In this document: piece after piece, positions 18,777 through 28,243 of the stretch
Layout: each line of letters begins with the position of its first letter
How positions within the stretch are numbered: position 1 is the first letter of the stretch
Source of the DNA: Vibrio sagamiensis NBRC 104589
GTDB lineage: Bacteria > Pseudomonadota > Gammaproteobacteria > Enterobacterales > Vibrionaceae
Reading direction: 5' to 3'
NCBI RefSeq assembly: GCF_007990935.1
Contig: NZ_BJXJ01000018.1
Coordinates: 1-64,000 of the forward strand
DNA: 64,000 bases
Notes under the pieces: generated by a model
Told to the model about the DNA's origin: nothing
The model's input: only the letters and a program-made list of their open reading frames with translations
Databases searched by the model: none
Program-made: the position numbers and the translations under genes

Positions 18777-20228
18777 ATGGATTTTAGAGCAGCAATAGAT
18801 AAACTTAAACGTTCATCTTTAGGGAATCGCGCAACCTTTTTAGTCATTCAGCTCGATGCTATTTATGCTTTATCATCAGTAAACAGTTTTAATGCAGAGC
18901 GATATGAAATCTCTGATTCTGATTGGGAAGGTGCTTTTCAGCGGGCTTTGTTTGCAATCAGTAGCTACAGTGATACATTGACGGTGGTGCTAGCGAACCA
19001 ATATTATCAAATGTATCAAATTGATAAGCCCACTATGCCTCGAAATGAGTGGCCTTCTGCTCTACCTTATCTTCTAAAAGAACTGACTTCTGAACGAGCA
19101 ATAGATATCGTTGCAGATGCAGTTGAGTTGCCTAATTCAAGTAAAGTTCAAGCTTATGTACTTGCTCGTAAAATCTTAGATACAATATTGCAGCTGACTC
19201 ACCAAGCACAAGTCAGTCTTGAGAGTATTTTGCCTGAAGATGATGTATGGGGGAGCTCAGCGTATGACTTGGGTAACTTTTTATTACTCCAGCGGAGTAT
19301 GCGTGGTCCTTTTCGAATCAGTGCATTCGTTGATCATGTTATTTCATTCCATCGCTCGATTCGTAGTGTTACGCCACCGTTAACTGGGGTTCCGTCTAAT
19401 GATGTTCAGATGGATAACTTATCACTAGAGTTGCAACGGTCGATAGATTATCTCTCTGCTCAGTTGCGGGGTGTGCAACTTCATCAATTAAAAATATGTT
19501 GTGATGAAGAGGATACAGAAGAGCTGATTGGATCTCTTAATCTTCGTTTGAGTTCAAAAGTATCTTTACTAAGAGCAGATAAGCATCAATATTCTGGTTA
19601 TGTATTAGCGGAACAAGCTTCTTGCTCTCAAAATGGAAGAGTAAATCTCTATCCTGATTTTTTAAAACAGAAAAAGCACTTTTTAACGCTAAAAAATGTG
19701 GCCATTATCTGGGGGGCTACTGCTGCTTTTATGGCACTAAATTATGGCTATTACAGTTGGAAAGGAGAAGGTATTGCAGATGTGATTTCGGTTGCTCAAA
19801 GTCACGGCAATATTATGAAATCAGAATTGGAGCGTAGGCAAGCTAAGCTTCGTATGCATAAGCCTGATAGTCAAAAGTTAGTCACTAAACTACGGTTAGA
19901 AAATGAAATTAAAGCTAAAAGAGATTCTTTAAACGCGGTCAATCGTTTTGGTGATTCTCTAGAGCAGGGATACTCTGGTGTGATGCAATCATTAGCCAAG
20001 TTAGCCAATAGTGATATCTCTTTAGTTGAAATCATCATTCATGGGGATCAATCTCTCGCTCTAAAAGGTTTCGCAAGAACACCCAGTGATGTACCTAATT
20101 GGATACACCAATTCAAATATGAAGAAAGCCTTATTAAACTCACTTTTGATAATGTCAGTATCGAGCGTAGTAAAGAAAATGTAGTGATGTTTGATCTAAA
20201 GACTGTCGGAGACAAGCGTAATGATTGA
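18777..20228 (+). CDS. mshI: MSHA biogenesis protein MshI
   Basis: Inner-membrane assembly protein of the MSHA pilus, analogous to a PilM/PilN-type platform component. The 483-residue protein has a cytoplasmic N-terminal region with an actin-like PilM flavour but poor motif conservation. A single membrane helix (about 311-327, VAIIWGATAAFMALNYG) and a periplasmic coiled coil then resemble PilN. Assignment rests mainly on position between mshH and mshJ and on this topology. The stop overlaps the mshJ start by 8 bp, implying coupled translation. Confidence 0.88.
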   Translation: MDFRAAIDKLKRSSLGNRATFLVIQLDAIYALSSVNSFNAERYEISDSDWEGAFQRALFAISSYSDTLTVVLANQYYQMYQIDKPTMPRNEWPSALPYLLKELTSERAIDIVADAVELPNSSKVQAYVLARKILDTILQLTHQAQVSLESILPEDDVWGSSAYDLGNFLLLQRSMRGPFRISAFVDHVISFHRSIRSVTPPLTGVPSNDVQMDNLSLELQRSIDYLSAQLRGVQLHQLKICCDEEDTEELIGSLNLRLSSKVSLLRADKHQYSGYVLAEQASCSQNGRVNLYPDFLKQKKHFLTLKNVAIIWGATAAFMALNYGYYSWKGEGIADVISVAQSHGNIMKSELERRQAKLRMHKPDSQKLVTKLRLENEIKAKRDSLNAVNRFGDSLEQGYSGVMQSLAKLANSDISLVEIIIHGDQSLALKGFARTPSDVPNWIHQFKYEESLIKLTFDNVSIERSKENVVMFDLKTVGDKRND

Positions 20229-20871
20229 GCTTTTGTCTTCGCTGGAAGGGCGATTTGATGAAATAACGACAAGAGAAAAAGTGTTAATTCTTTTGTGTGG
20301 GCAAGTCATTATATTGATGTTGATTTATAGTTTTGTGTTGGAACCTAAATTGAGTGAGGTAAGGAATAACCAGCGCTTATTTGAGGATATAAAGCTGACT
20401 AATCAAAAAACAGAAAGTGATATCCTATTGATTCAGGCTAAATTGAACAAGAATCCAAATACACAACTAGATCATACGATTAAAGAGTTACGTATGGAGC
20501 GTACCCGGTTGTCAGCCTTGTTAGAAGGAGTGGTTGAACGTTTGATTTCACCTTCACAAATGGCTTCGGTTCTAGAACACGTTCTTGCTCAACAAAGAGG
20601 TATTAACCTTCTGTCATTAAAGACATTGCCGACAGAACCTATCACTGAGAAAGGTAGTGCTCCAAAAGATTCAGGTTACTTTATTCATCCAGTGCGTATG
20701 GAAATAAGTGGTAGCTATTTTTCTATCGTCGATTATTTAACTAAACTCGAAAGTTTGCCGGTTGGTTATTATTGGCGCAGTTTTCACTATAAAGTGCAAG
20801 AGTACCCTAAGGCTAATCTGGTGTTGGAAGTTTATACTCTTAGCTCTCGAGAGGAGTTTATTGGTGGCTAA
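20221..20871 (+). CDS. mshJ: MSHA biogenesis protein MshJ (PilO/GspM-like)
   Basis: The 216-residue protein has one N-terminal membrane helix (about 21-40, VLILLCGQVIILMLIYSFV), a coiled coil (about 45-100) and a small C-terminal ferredoxin-like region. This plan is shared with PilO and GspM, which form the alignment subcomplex between the inner-membrane platform and the secretin. Overlaps mshI upstream and mshK downstream, consistent with one transcript. Confidence 0.9.
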   Translation: MIELLSSLEGRFDEITTREKVLILLCGQVIILMLIYSFVLEPKLSEVRNNQRLFEDIKLTNQKTESDILLIQAKLNKNPNTQLDHTIKELRMERTRLSALLEGVVERLISPSQMASVLEHVLAQQRGINLLSLKTLPTEPITEKGSAPKDSGYFIHPVRMEISGSYFSIVDYLTKLESLPVGYYWRSFHYKVQEYPKANLVLEVYTLSSREEFIGG

Positions 20872-21196
20872 ATCACTTATCGGTTTGTCGTTGATATCTT
20901 TGTTTTCTGGAAATGCTGAAGCTAATCAAGACCCTACTGCACCATTGGGCTGGAAGCATATAGCGGCAAGCGCATCGGAAAAACGGTCAGTTACGCCTCA
21001 CCGTTTGCCAAATCTGAATAGCATCATTTGTCGGCAAAGTTACCAGTGTATCGCCATATTGAATGATAAAGTTGTTGAACAAGGGGCCAGGATCGACGGG
21101 TATAGTGTTACAAAGGTCAACCGTGAATTTGTCACCTTAAAGCGTGGTCATCAGCAGTGGAAGCTTCAGCTTTTTAGTTTGAACATCAAAAAATAA
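20864..21196 (+). CDS. mshK: MSHA biogenesis protein MshK (PilP-like)
   Basis: Small exported protein of 110 residues with an N-terminal hydrophobic signal (VAKSLIGLSLISLFSGNAEA) and a short beta-rich C-terminal part (SYQCIAILNDKVVEQGARIDGYSV) like the PilP/GspC homology region that contacts the secretin. The start is assigned to GTG 20864, seven bases after GAGGAG. That overlaps mshJ by 8 bp and places the signal peptide at the N-terminus; the frame extending further upstream lies inside mshJ. Confidence 0.85.
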   Translation: MAKSLIGLSLISLFSGNAEANQDPTAPLGWKHIAASASEKRSVTPHRLPNLNSIICRQSYQCIAILNDKVVEQGARIDGYSVTKVNREFVTLKRGHQQWKLQLFSLNIKK

Positions 21197-21215
21197 TCAC
21201 CAGAGCTAGGAAAGT

Positions 21216-22841
21216 ATGCGCAAATTAATTGTCGGAACTATGATCGCTTCCCTAATGGGGTGCTCGATGGGACACCGTGATCCTGTTGAAATTAAACAGG
21301 CTATTAATCAATCAATTGATGAGTTAAATAGCCGTTCACTCGAAGATATTCCTTCTGCGGTAGAATCGGACTTAATGCCAGACCTCGATAAAAGCCATGT
21401 TGATCAACTAGAAACAGAGCCACGTTTCAGAGTGGTCGCGAAGTCTGTTGCTGCAGCAAGCTTTTTTACATCATTGGTAAAAGGTACAGAATTCAGTGTT
21501 GCTATTCACCCTGAGGTCAAAGGAAATATTACCGTTAAATTGACAGATGTGACTCTTGATGAAGTACTGCAAGTAGTCCAAGACATTTACGGTTATGATA
21601 TTGTGAAATCTGGTAAAGTGATTCAGATTTATCCTGCAGGCCTTCGTACTGTCACAATTCCAGTTAACTATCTTCAGTTCAAACGAACAGGAAGTTCACT
21701 AACAAATATTGCTAACGGCTCAATGACTTCAATGGCAGATTCAAACAACGGAGAGAATCAAGGTCGCCTGGGTAATCAAAATGCTACTACTGCGGTAGGT
21801 GGAACACAAATTGAAACGACTATAGAAAGTGACTTCTGGCCAGCTCTTCAGCAAGCGGTTGCAAAATTGATTGGTTCAAATAAAGGTCAAAGTGTTGTAG
21901 TGACTCCCCAGGCTGGGTTAATTACCGTGCGAGCTTTTCCTGATGAACTTCGTGAAGTTCAGTATTTCTTGGGAGTATCTCAAGAACGTATGCACCGCCA
22001 AGTGGTCCTAGAAGCAAAAATATTAGAGGTCACATTGAGTGATGATTACCAACAAGGGATTAATTGGTCCAATTTATCAGCATCGATTGGAAATGCAGGC
22101 AGTATTATAATTGAACGTCCTGCTTCAGTGCTGCCTTCAATTGATGCGATCAGCTCCCTATTAGGTGGGCAGACGAACGTCACCATCTCAGATGGAAGCT
22201 TTACTTCAGTTATGAATTTTATGGCAACACAAGGTGATTTGAATGTGTTGTCTAGTCCACGTATTACAGCTGCGAATAATCAAAAATCCGTAATCAAAGT
22301 GGGTACTGATGAGTACTTTGTTACTGAGCTTTCTAGTACCGTTGGTAATGGTGAGAATGCCAATGCAGTGCCGGAAGTCGATCTTACTCCTTTTTTTTCT
22401 GGTATCTCTCTTGATGTAACGCCACAAATTGATAACAAAGGCAATGTTTTTCTCCATGTTCATCCTGCAGTTATTGAAGTGACTGAAGAAATCAAGAAAC
22501 TTAACCTCGGTGGTGATTACAATAATATCCAATTACCGTTAGCGAAAAGTTCTATCCGAGAATCTGACTCAGTTATTCGTGCAAAAAGTGGTGATGTGGT
22601 TGTGATCGGTGGACTAATGAAACAAGAACATTTAGAACAAGTTTCAAAAGTTCCTTTGTTAGGTGATATTCCTGGGTTGGGGTATTTGTTTCGTAACGTT
22701 GCCGATAAAACTCAAAAAACAGAATTAGTTATCCTGCTTAAACCAACCGTTGTAGGTGTTAATACTTGGCAGAAAGAGCTAGAACGTTCTCGTGACTTAT
22801 TAAAAGAATGGTTTCCAGAAGAGAGCTCAGTCTTTTATTGA
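21216..22841 (+). CDS. mshL: MSHA outer-membrane secretin MshL
   Basis: Forms the outer-membrane channel through which the MSHA pilus passes. The 541-residue protein starts with a lipoprotein-type signal (cysteine in the segment SLMGCSMG). An STN domain (about 70-140) and an N1-like domain follow, then the secretin core (about 265-530) with VVTPQAGLITVRA, VLSSPRITAANNQKS and the C-terminal gate region VVIGGLMKQEHLEQVSKVP ending in PLLGDIPGLGYLF. It is preceded by the alignment proteins MshI-K and followed by MshM. Confidence 0.96.
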   Translation: MRKLIVGTMIASLMGCSMGHRDPVEIKQAINQSIDELNSRSLEDIPSAVESDLMPDLDKSHVDQLETEPRFRVVAKSVAAASFFTSLVKGTEFSVAIHPEVKGNITVKLTDVTLDEVLQVVQDIYGYDIVKSGKVIQIYPAGLRTVTIPVNYLQFKRTGSSLTNIANGSMTSMADSNNGENQGRLGNQNATTAVGGTQIETTIESDFWPALQQAVAKLIGSNKGQSVVVTPQAGLITVRAFPDELREVQYFLGVSQERMHRQVVLEAKILEVTLSDDYQQGINWSNLSASIGNAGSIIIERPASVLPSIDAISSLLGGQTNVTISDGSFTSVMNFMATQGDLNVLSSPRITAANNQKSVIKVGTDEYFVTELSSTVGNGENANAVPEVDLTPFFSGISLDVTPQIDNKGNVFLHVHPAVIEVTEEIKKLNLGGDYNNIQLPLAKSSIRESDSVIRAKSGDVVVIGGLMKQEHLEQVSKVPLLGDIPGLGYLFRNVADKTQKTELVILLKPTVVGVNTWQKELERSRDLLKEWFPEESSVFY

Positions 22842-22882
22842 TGCTCGGTTCATTGGTGACTTTTTAACTATGTGACGTAATT

Positions 22883-23728
22883 ATGTACCTCTCTCATTTT
22901 GGTTTACGTATTTTTCCTTTTTCTCTGACCCCAAATACCGATATGTTTTTGGGGCTTTTACCTCATTATGAAGCCATTCAGACTATTATTGCTGCAGTTA
23001 AAATGGGTGAAGGAGTTATTAAGGTGACGGGGGAGGTCGGTACAGGAAAGACCATGGTGTGCCGAAAGCTGATGGAGTATATAGAGCCATATGTCAAACT
23101 GGTTTATCTGCCAAATCCAATACTAGATGGAAAGCAATTACAGTTTGCGGTGGCACAAGAGCTTGGTTTGAAAAATATTGACTATCTTAATGTTGTTCCT
23201 CTGATCCAAGAGAAGCTTATTGATCATCATAGCCAAGGTCAAAAAACGGTGTTAATTGTTGATGAAGCTCAGGCTTTATCCTCTGAGGGGCTTGAGACTC
23301 TACGTTTGTTAGGCAACTTAGAAACACGACAACACAAACTTATTCAATTGGTATTATTTGGTCAACCTGAGCTGGATGCCCGATTAGAGCAACCTGAAAT
23401 GCGTCAGTTTCGTCAGCGAATTACCTTCAATTGTTGGCTGCGCACTCTTTCGGTTGAAGAAGGGGTTGCTTATATTAATTATCGTTTAGATAAAGCAGGA
23501 AGTAGTGGGCATATTTTCTCAACTGATCAGAAGAAAGCTATTTGGCGATCGGCGATGGGGACACCTAGGTTGATCAATCAAATCAGCCATAAAGCTCTTT
23601 TAAGCGCTTTTCATGACCACTGCACTCTGTTGAAAAATCAGCATGTGTTTTTAGCCATTCATGATACGTATGATGCATGTAAACCAAAATTTAAAACCCC
23701 CATTTTTTGGGGATGGAGTCAGTTTTGA
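22883..23728 (+). CDS. mshM: MSHA biogenesis ATPase MshM (ExeA-like)
   Basis: AAA+ ATPase of the ExeA/GspA type, which in type II systems helps the secretin pass through peptidoglycan. The 281-residue protein has Walker A GEVGTGKTM near residue 50 and Walker B VLIVDEAQAL near 125. It begins with the typical YLSHFGLRIFPFSLTPN segment. It ends before any periplasmic peptidoglycan-binding domain, so it is shorter than ExeA. The stop overlaps the mshN start. Confidence 0.93.
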   Translation: MYLSHFGLRIFPFSLTPNTDMFLGLLPHYEAIQTIIAAVKMGEGVIKVTGEVGTGKTMVCRKLMEYIEPYVKLVYLPNPILDGKQLQFAVAQELGLKNIDYLNVVPLIQEKLIDHHSQGQKTVLIVDEAQALSSEGLETLRLLGNLETRQHKLIQLVLFGQPELDARLEQPEMRQFRQRITFNCWLRTLSVEEGVAYINYRLDKAGSSGHIFSTDQKKAIWRSAMGTPRLINQISHKALLSAFHDHCTLLKNQHVFLAIHDTYDACKPKFKTPIFWGWSQF

Positions 23729-24825
23729 GTGCCATCAATAAAGCATTGTCTGAACTTGCCGAAAAAAACTCGTCCTTTGAGTTAGAGAAAGCGGAAATTT
23801 CCAGTGTTCCTAAGAACAAACTATGGTTGTGGCTGCTGGGTGGTTTTTTTCTTAGTTTAGCCTTAGGGTGCTGGGCTGTTGTACAAAGTTCTGCGGAACT
23901 GAAACAAAACGTGATTCCTGTCGTTATACATGATGCTGAACAACAATTGAATGCAAAAACTACTCAGGAAAAACAGAACTTCTCTCCGACAAGTAAAATT
24001 ACGCCAAAATTTGAAGATATTGTTTATACCAAAAGAACCGACAGCGTAAAGATAAATAATCAAATACAAACTGAATGGTCAAATGGTTCTAATGCAGGGC
24101 TGAGTTCTACAACTCAAGCGCAGATGATGATGTCCCCATCGTTAGACTTACCTCCGTTCGAGAGCTCTCTCCGAGTAGGTGAATCTTCGTTGATGAACAA
24201 AGAACAAAAAAGCTTTTTTCATGTAGAGAGAGTAGAATTGACTCATAAGCAGCTTGCTGAGCAAGCATTGTTACGAGCAGAAAAAGCTATGAATACTAAT
24301 GAATTAGATGGTGCGTTGACGGCATACCATGAAGTATTACGCTATCAGCCCAAAGACATACAAACACGACAGAAACTGGCAGCTCTTTATTTTGGTAAAG
24401 GTAAAATGCGTAAAGCTTATGATCTACTTCAAGCTGGGATCACTCTTGATATTGAGAATCAAACACTACGCTTAACTTTAGCAAAAATGTTAATAAAAGC
24501 AGAACAGCCAAAGAACGCACTGAGTCCATTACTGTATCTTCCTGCTGCAGCTAATCACGATTATTTGGCTATGCGTGCAATCCTAGCGCAAAAAAATAAG
24601 CAAACTTCGATCGCATTGGAGAGTTATCATTTATTGGTACAACGTCAGCCTTTGAATGCTCGTTGGTGGTTAGGGTTAGCTATTCAGCAAGAGCGAGAAC
24701 ATCAATTGAAAGCAGCCAAGTCTTCTTACCTTTCAGCATTAAGTACGGAGGGAATTTCGAGTCAATCTCAAGAGTTTGTTCAAGAGCGGTTACGCCAATT
24801 ACAACAGCAGGAGAGCACTCAATGA
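23725..24825 (+). CDS. mshN: MSHA biogenesis protein MshN (TPR)
   Basis: Membrane-anchored TPR protein. A single helix near residues 33-53 (LWLWLLGGFFLSLALGCWAV) is followed by a low-complexity linker and TPR repeats (about 180-360), including ALTAYHEVLRYQPKDI. The best start is TTG 23725, with GGAG six bases upstream and a 4-bp overlap with the mshM stop, giving an N-terminus of MSAINKALSELAEKNS. An ATG at 23713 is possible but lacks a Shine-Dalgarno. The stop overlaps the mshE start as ATGA. It probably acts with MshM at the inner membrane. Confidence 0.88.
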   Translation: MSAINKALSELAEKNSSFELEKAEISSVPKNKLWLWLLGGFFLSLALGCWAVVQSSAELKQNVIPVVIHDAEQQLNAKTTQEKQNFSPTSKITPKFEDIVYTKRTDSVKINNQIQTEWSNGSNAGLSSTTQAQMMMSPSLDLPPFESSLRVGESSLMNKEQKSFFHVERVELTHKQLAEQALLRAEKAMNTNELDGALTAYHEVLRYQPKDIQTRQKLAALYFGKGKMRKAYDLLQAGITLDIENQTLRLTLAKMLIKAEQPKNALSPLLYLPAAANHDYLAMRAILAQKNKQTSIALESYHLLVQRQPLNARWWLGLAIQQEREHQLKAAKSSYLSALSTEGISSQSQEFVQERLRQLQQQESTQ

Positions 24826-26546
24826 AAATTAAATTAAGGAAAAGGCTCGGTGATCTTCTTGTTGAAGAAGGAATTGTTTCGACAGCACAGGTCAAACAAG
24901 CATTAGCTACTCAACACAAAACAGGGCAGAAACTTGGTGATGTTCTTATAGAGCTGGGCTTTATCAGTGAAAAGCAAATGTTGGAGTTTTTGTCCCAGCA
25001 GTTAGGCCTACCATTGATTGACCTGAGTCGTGTTCCAGTTACTCCGGATGCTATCCATCTTCTTCCTGAAGTTCATGCTCGACGTTTAAGATCCTTAGTT
25101 TTTGCGCGTAATGGTAATATACTTCGTGTTGCGATGAGTGATCCTGCTGATTTGTTTACTCAAGAGTCACTCATGAACCTGCTGGGTGAATATGAACTTG
25201 AATTTATCATTGCTTCTGAAAGGCAATTACTTGAAAGCTTTGACCGTTATTATCGTCGTACCAAGGATATTGCTTCTTTTGCTGAACAGTTACAAGCGGA
25301 ACGGCAGGATGATCAGATATTTAGCTATGGTATCGATGAGGCGGATAGTGAAGAAGTTACAGTTGTTAAACTAGTTAACTCGATGTTTGAAGATGCCGTT
25401 CAGGTGGGTGCTTCGGATATTCATATTGAACCAGATGAGCATTTACTTCGCTTACGTCAAAGGATTGACGGATTGTTGCATGAGACAGTTCTGCATGAAG
25501 AAAATATTGCCTCTGCTCTTGTACTTCGTCTTAAGTTAATGGCACATCTAGATATTTCTGAAAAACGCTTGCCTCAGGATGGACGCTTTAATATCAAGGT
25601 GCGTGAACAATCAATTGATATTAGGATTTCAACTTTGCCAAGTCAGTATGGTGAGTCGGTTGTAATACGACTACTCAATCAATCAGTTGGTTTACGTAGA
25701 CTTGATGACTCAGGTTTACCTGAGGATTTATTGAGCCGATTGCGTAAGCAGCTTGCTCGCCCACACGGAATGATTTTAGTCACAGGGCCAACAGGCTCAG
25801 GGAAGACCACTACGTTATATGGTGCACTGAGTGAGTTAAATAAAGCTAGTAAGAAGATCATTACTGTAGAAGATCCTGTTGAATATCGTTTACCACGTAT
25901 TACTCAAGTGCAGATTAATAATAAAATCGATCTGACTTTTTCTCGTGTTCTACGGACTTTCTTACGGCAAGATCCGGATATTATTCTGGTAGGTGAAATG
26001 CGTGATCAGGAGACAGTGGAAATTGGTCTTCGAGCCGCTCTTACAGGGCACTTGGTATTAAGCACACTGCATACCAACGATGCTATTGATAGTGCGCTAC
26101 GTATGATCGATATGGGGGCGCCTGGTTACTTAGTTGCAAGTGCCGTTCGAGCCGTTGTCGCCCAGCGTCTTGTTCGTCGCATTTGTCCAGATTGCCAAGT
26201 CAAAATGGACCTTAATGCTGCTGAACAGCAATGGCTTGCAGGACGTTTTCCAAATCAAATCGGTGCACAATTTATTAAAGGAGCAGGTTGTCATAATTGC
26301 AACCTCACTGGACATCGAGGACGAATTGGTGTGTTTGAGATATTGGAGTTCGATCAAGTTATGATGGATGCATTACGTAAAAACGATGCAGTAGGCTTTT
26401 CTCAAGCGGCGAGGTCGTCTACCTGTTACAAACCTTTACTTGCTTGTGCAATGGAATTAGCTTTACAAGGAAAGGTGAGTTTAGAAGAAGTCATGGTACT
26501 TGGAGAATTCGGAGTTTCAGGTACAGCAGATCCCATCTTTATATAG
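24822..26546 (+). CDS. mshE: MSHA extension ATPase MshE with c-di-GMP-binding N domain
   Basis: Hexameric PilB/GspE-family ATPase that powers pilus extension. The N-terminal MshEN domain has the tandem c-di-GMP-binding motif: RLGDLLVEEG...ATQ at residues 8-31 and KLGDVLIELG...SQQ at 37-60, separated by five residues, the published spacing. The motor domain has Walker A GPTGSGKTTT near 320, an Asp box, Walker B IILVGEMRD, His box LSTLHTNDA and a tetracysteine zinc site (CPDC...CHNC). Start ATG 24822 overlaps the mshN stop, yielding 574 residues; the frame reaching further into mshN is not coding. Pilus extension should therefore rise with cellular c-di-GMP. Confidence 0.96.
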   Translation: MKIKLRKRLGDLLVEEGIVSTAQVKQALATQHKTGQKLGDVLIELGFISEKQMLEFLSQQLGLPLIDLSRVPVTPDAIHLLPEVHARRLRSLVFARNGNILRVAMSDPADLFTQESLMNLLGEYELEFIIASERQLLESFDRYYRRTKDIASFAEQLQAERQDDQIFSYGIDEADSEEVTVVKLVNSMFEDAVQVGASDIHIEPDEHLLRLRQRIDGLLHETVLHEENIASALVLRLKLMAHLDISEKRLPQDGRFNIKVREQSIDIRISTLPSQYGESVVIRLLNQSVGLRRLDDSGLPEDLLSRLRKQLARPHGMILVTGPTGSGKTTTLYGALSELNKASKKIITVEDPVEYRLPRITQVQINNKIDLTFSRVLRTFLRQDPDIILVGEMRDQETVEIGLRAALTGHLVLSTLHTNDAIDSALRMIDMGAPGYLVASAVRAVVAQRLVRRICPDCQVKMDLNAAEQQWLAGRFPNQIGAQFIKGAGCHNCNLTGHRGRIGVFEILEFDQVMMDALRKNDAVGFSQAARSSTCYKPLLACAMELALQGKVSLEEVMVLGEFGVSGTADPIFI

Positions 26547-26555
26547 GTAACCGAT

Positions 26556-27779
26556 ATGGTAGCTTTTCGTTATCAAGGAAGAAAACTAGATGGTACTGCC
26601 GTGAATGGCAAAATCGATGCGATTAACTCGGAATCTGCCGTGGAAGTGCTGATACACAAAGGTATTATTCCGTTAAATCTGAGCTTAATCAAAGAAACCT
26701 CGATAAATTCAATTAGCTTGATCAAATGGCTTTCACCAGCAGTGCCACTGGAAGTGGTTATCTTATTTTCTCGCCAATTGTTTAGCCTGACTAAGGCAGG
26801 TGTCCCTTTATTGCGCGCTATTAGGGGGTTACTACAAAACTGCGATAACAAACAATTAAAAGATGCGCTGGAAGAAGTGGTTTTAGAGCTTAGCAATGGT
26901 GGTAGCCTCTCGGCAGCCATGAAGCCTCATCGGTATGTTTTTAGCCATTTGTTTGTATCTATGATTAATGTTGGTGAAAATACCGGTCGTCTGGATGAAG
27001 CGTTGATGCAACTTGCAATTTATTATGAACAGGAGCTTGCAACACGTAAACGCATCAAAGAAGCGATGCGTTATCCTAGTTTTGTGATTATCTTTATTGT
27101 AATTGCTATGTTTATATTGAATATATTAGTGATTCCAGAATTTGCAACTATGTTTACTCGCTTTGGTGTCGAGCTTCCTCTACCAACAAGAATTTTAGTC
27201 ACAACTTCAAATTTTTTTGTTGACCATTGGAGTGGTTTGCTTATTGGTATGGTAGCACTATTTTTACTCTTTAGAATTTGGCTTACGACGGACAAAGGGA
27301 GAGAAACGTTCGATAAGTTTTGTTTAAGAATTCCTATCGTCGGAAACATTGTGAATCGTGCCCAACTATCAAGGTTTTCACGCACTTTCTCTCTAATGCT
27401 TAGATCCGGTGTTCCTTTAAACCAAGCTTTAGCATTAGCGGCAGAATCATTAGGTAATAAGTTCTTAGAGGGACGTATTATGGAAATGAAGCTAGCGATA
27501 GAAGCAGGTAGTACTATTTCGGTTACTGCTACTAACAGTCAGATTTTTACCCCTTTAGTCATTCAGATGATTGCAGTAGGTGAAGAGACGGGGCGTATTG
27601 ATGAACTGTTATTGGAAGTGTCTGATTTCTATGATCGAGAAGTAGATTATGATCTAAAAACTCTTACGGCAAGAGTTGAACCATTACTTTTGGTCATTGT
27701 GGCCGGTATGGTAATGGTATTAGCTTTGGGGATATTTCTACCAATGTGGGGGATGTTGGATATTATTAAAAGTGGTTAG
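26556..27779 (+). CDS. mshG: MSHA platform protein MshG (PilC/GspF family)
   Basis: Inner-membrane platform protein that couples the MshE motor to pilin addition. At 407 residues it has the duplicated T2SSF domain: each half contains a FSRQLFSLTKAGVPLLRA-type helix and a NVGENTGRLDEAL or AVGEETGRIDELL signature. Three membrane helices lie near 172-194, 222-243 and 375-398. It is the last gene of the secretion cluster here. In V. cholerae mshF follows, which is not present in this window. Confidence 0.96.
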   Translation: MVAFRYQGRKLDGTAVNGKIDAINSESAVEVLIHKGIIPLNLSLIKETSINSISLIKWLSPAVPLEVVILFSRQLFSLTKAGVPLLRAIRGLLQNCDNKQLKDALEEVVLELSNGGSLSAAMKPHRYVFSHLFVSMINVGENTGRLDEALMQLAIYYEQELATRKRIKEAMRYPSFVIIFIVIAMFILNILVIPEFATMFTRFGVELPLPTRILVTTSNFFVDHWSGLLIGMVALFLLFRIWLTTDKGRETFDKFCLRIPIVGNIVNRAQLSRFSRTFSLMLRSGVPLNQALALAAESLGNKFLEGRIMEMKLAIEAGSTISVTATNSQIFTPLVIQMIAVGEETGRIDELLLEVSDFYDREVDYDLKTLTARVEPLLLVIVAGMVMVLALGIFLPMWGMLDIIKSG

Positions 27780-28243
27780 TTTTCAGACACCCAAAAATGT
27801 TTCTTTTTTGTTGAATTATTCTCTTAAATTACTATTGATTTTTTTATTAATTCAAGCTTCAGGAAGTGCAGTTTTTTATTTTTATATTACAGCTTTTTGT
27901 TGTTCTTGTGTTTATAAGTTACTGTAATATTTACTTAAAATTTAAGTCATGAAAACTTTGACAGCCTGCCTTTATGAATTAGAATGAATGACGGTATAAT
28001 GAAAAGTAAGCTTGAACAAGTTGCCTTATTTTAAGGATATTTACCATTAAAATAACGGCTCAACTTGTTTTGAACCTTGCTTGATGAAGCTAATTCATCG
28101 ATTGATTTCAGCAATGTAGTCAGTGCTCACTTTTCTAACGCTTATTGTAGCAAGTTATCGTTTGCTCTTATTTCAAACGTTCATGTGGTTAATTATTTAT
28201 CATTTCAGTCATTTTATGCAGACTGAGATTAGGAGAGTAAAGA
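27780..28243 (+). other. Intergenic mshA leader region; mshF and mshB absent
   Basis: 464 bp, very AT-rich, with no ORF of useful length on either strand. Contains the mshA promoter (27958-27985), then a leader of about 250 nt. The leader has a perfect 9-bp inverted repeat, AACAAGTTG (28015-28023) and CAACTTGTT (28061-28069), with a smaller CCTTA/TAAGG palindrome nested just inside it. The reference V. cholerae locus has mshF and mshB in this position. Confidence 0.75.
27958..27985 (+). promoter_or_regulatory. Probable sigma70 promoter of mshA
   Basis: A perfect TTGACA -35 box (27958-27963) lies 16 bp from TAGAAT (27980-27985), 4 of 6 positions matching the -10 consensus. This would start transcription near 27992 and leave a leader of about 250 nt before mshA. 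Strong promoter strength would suit a major pilin gene. Confidence 0.65.
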
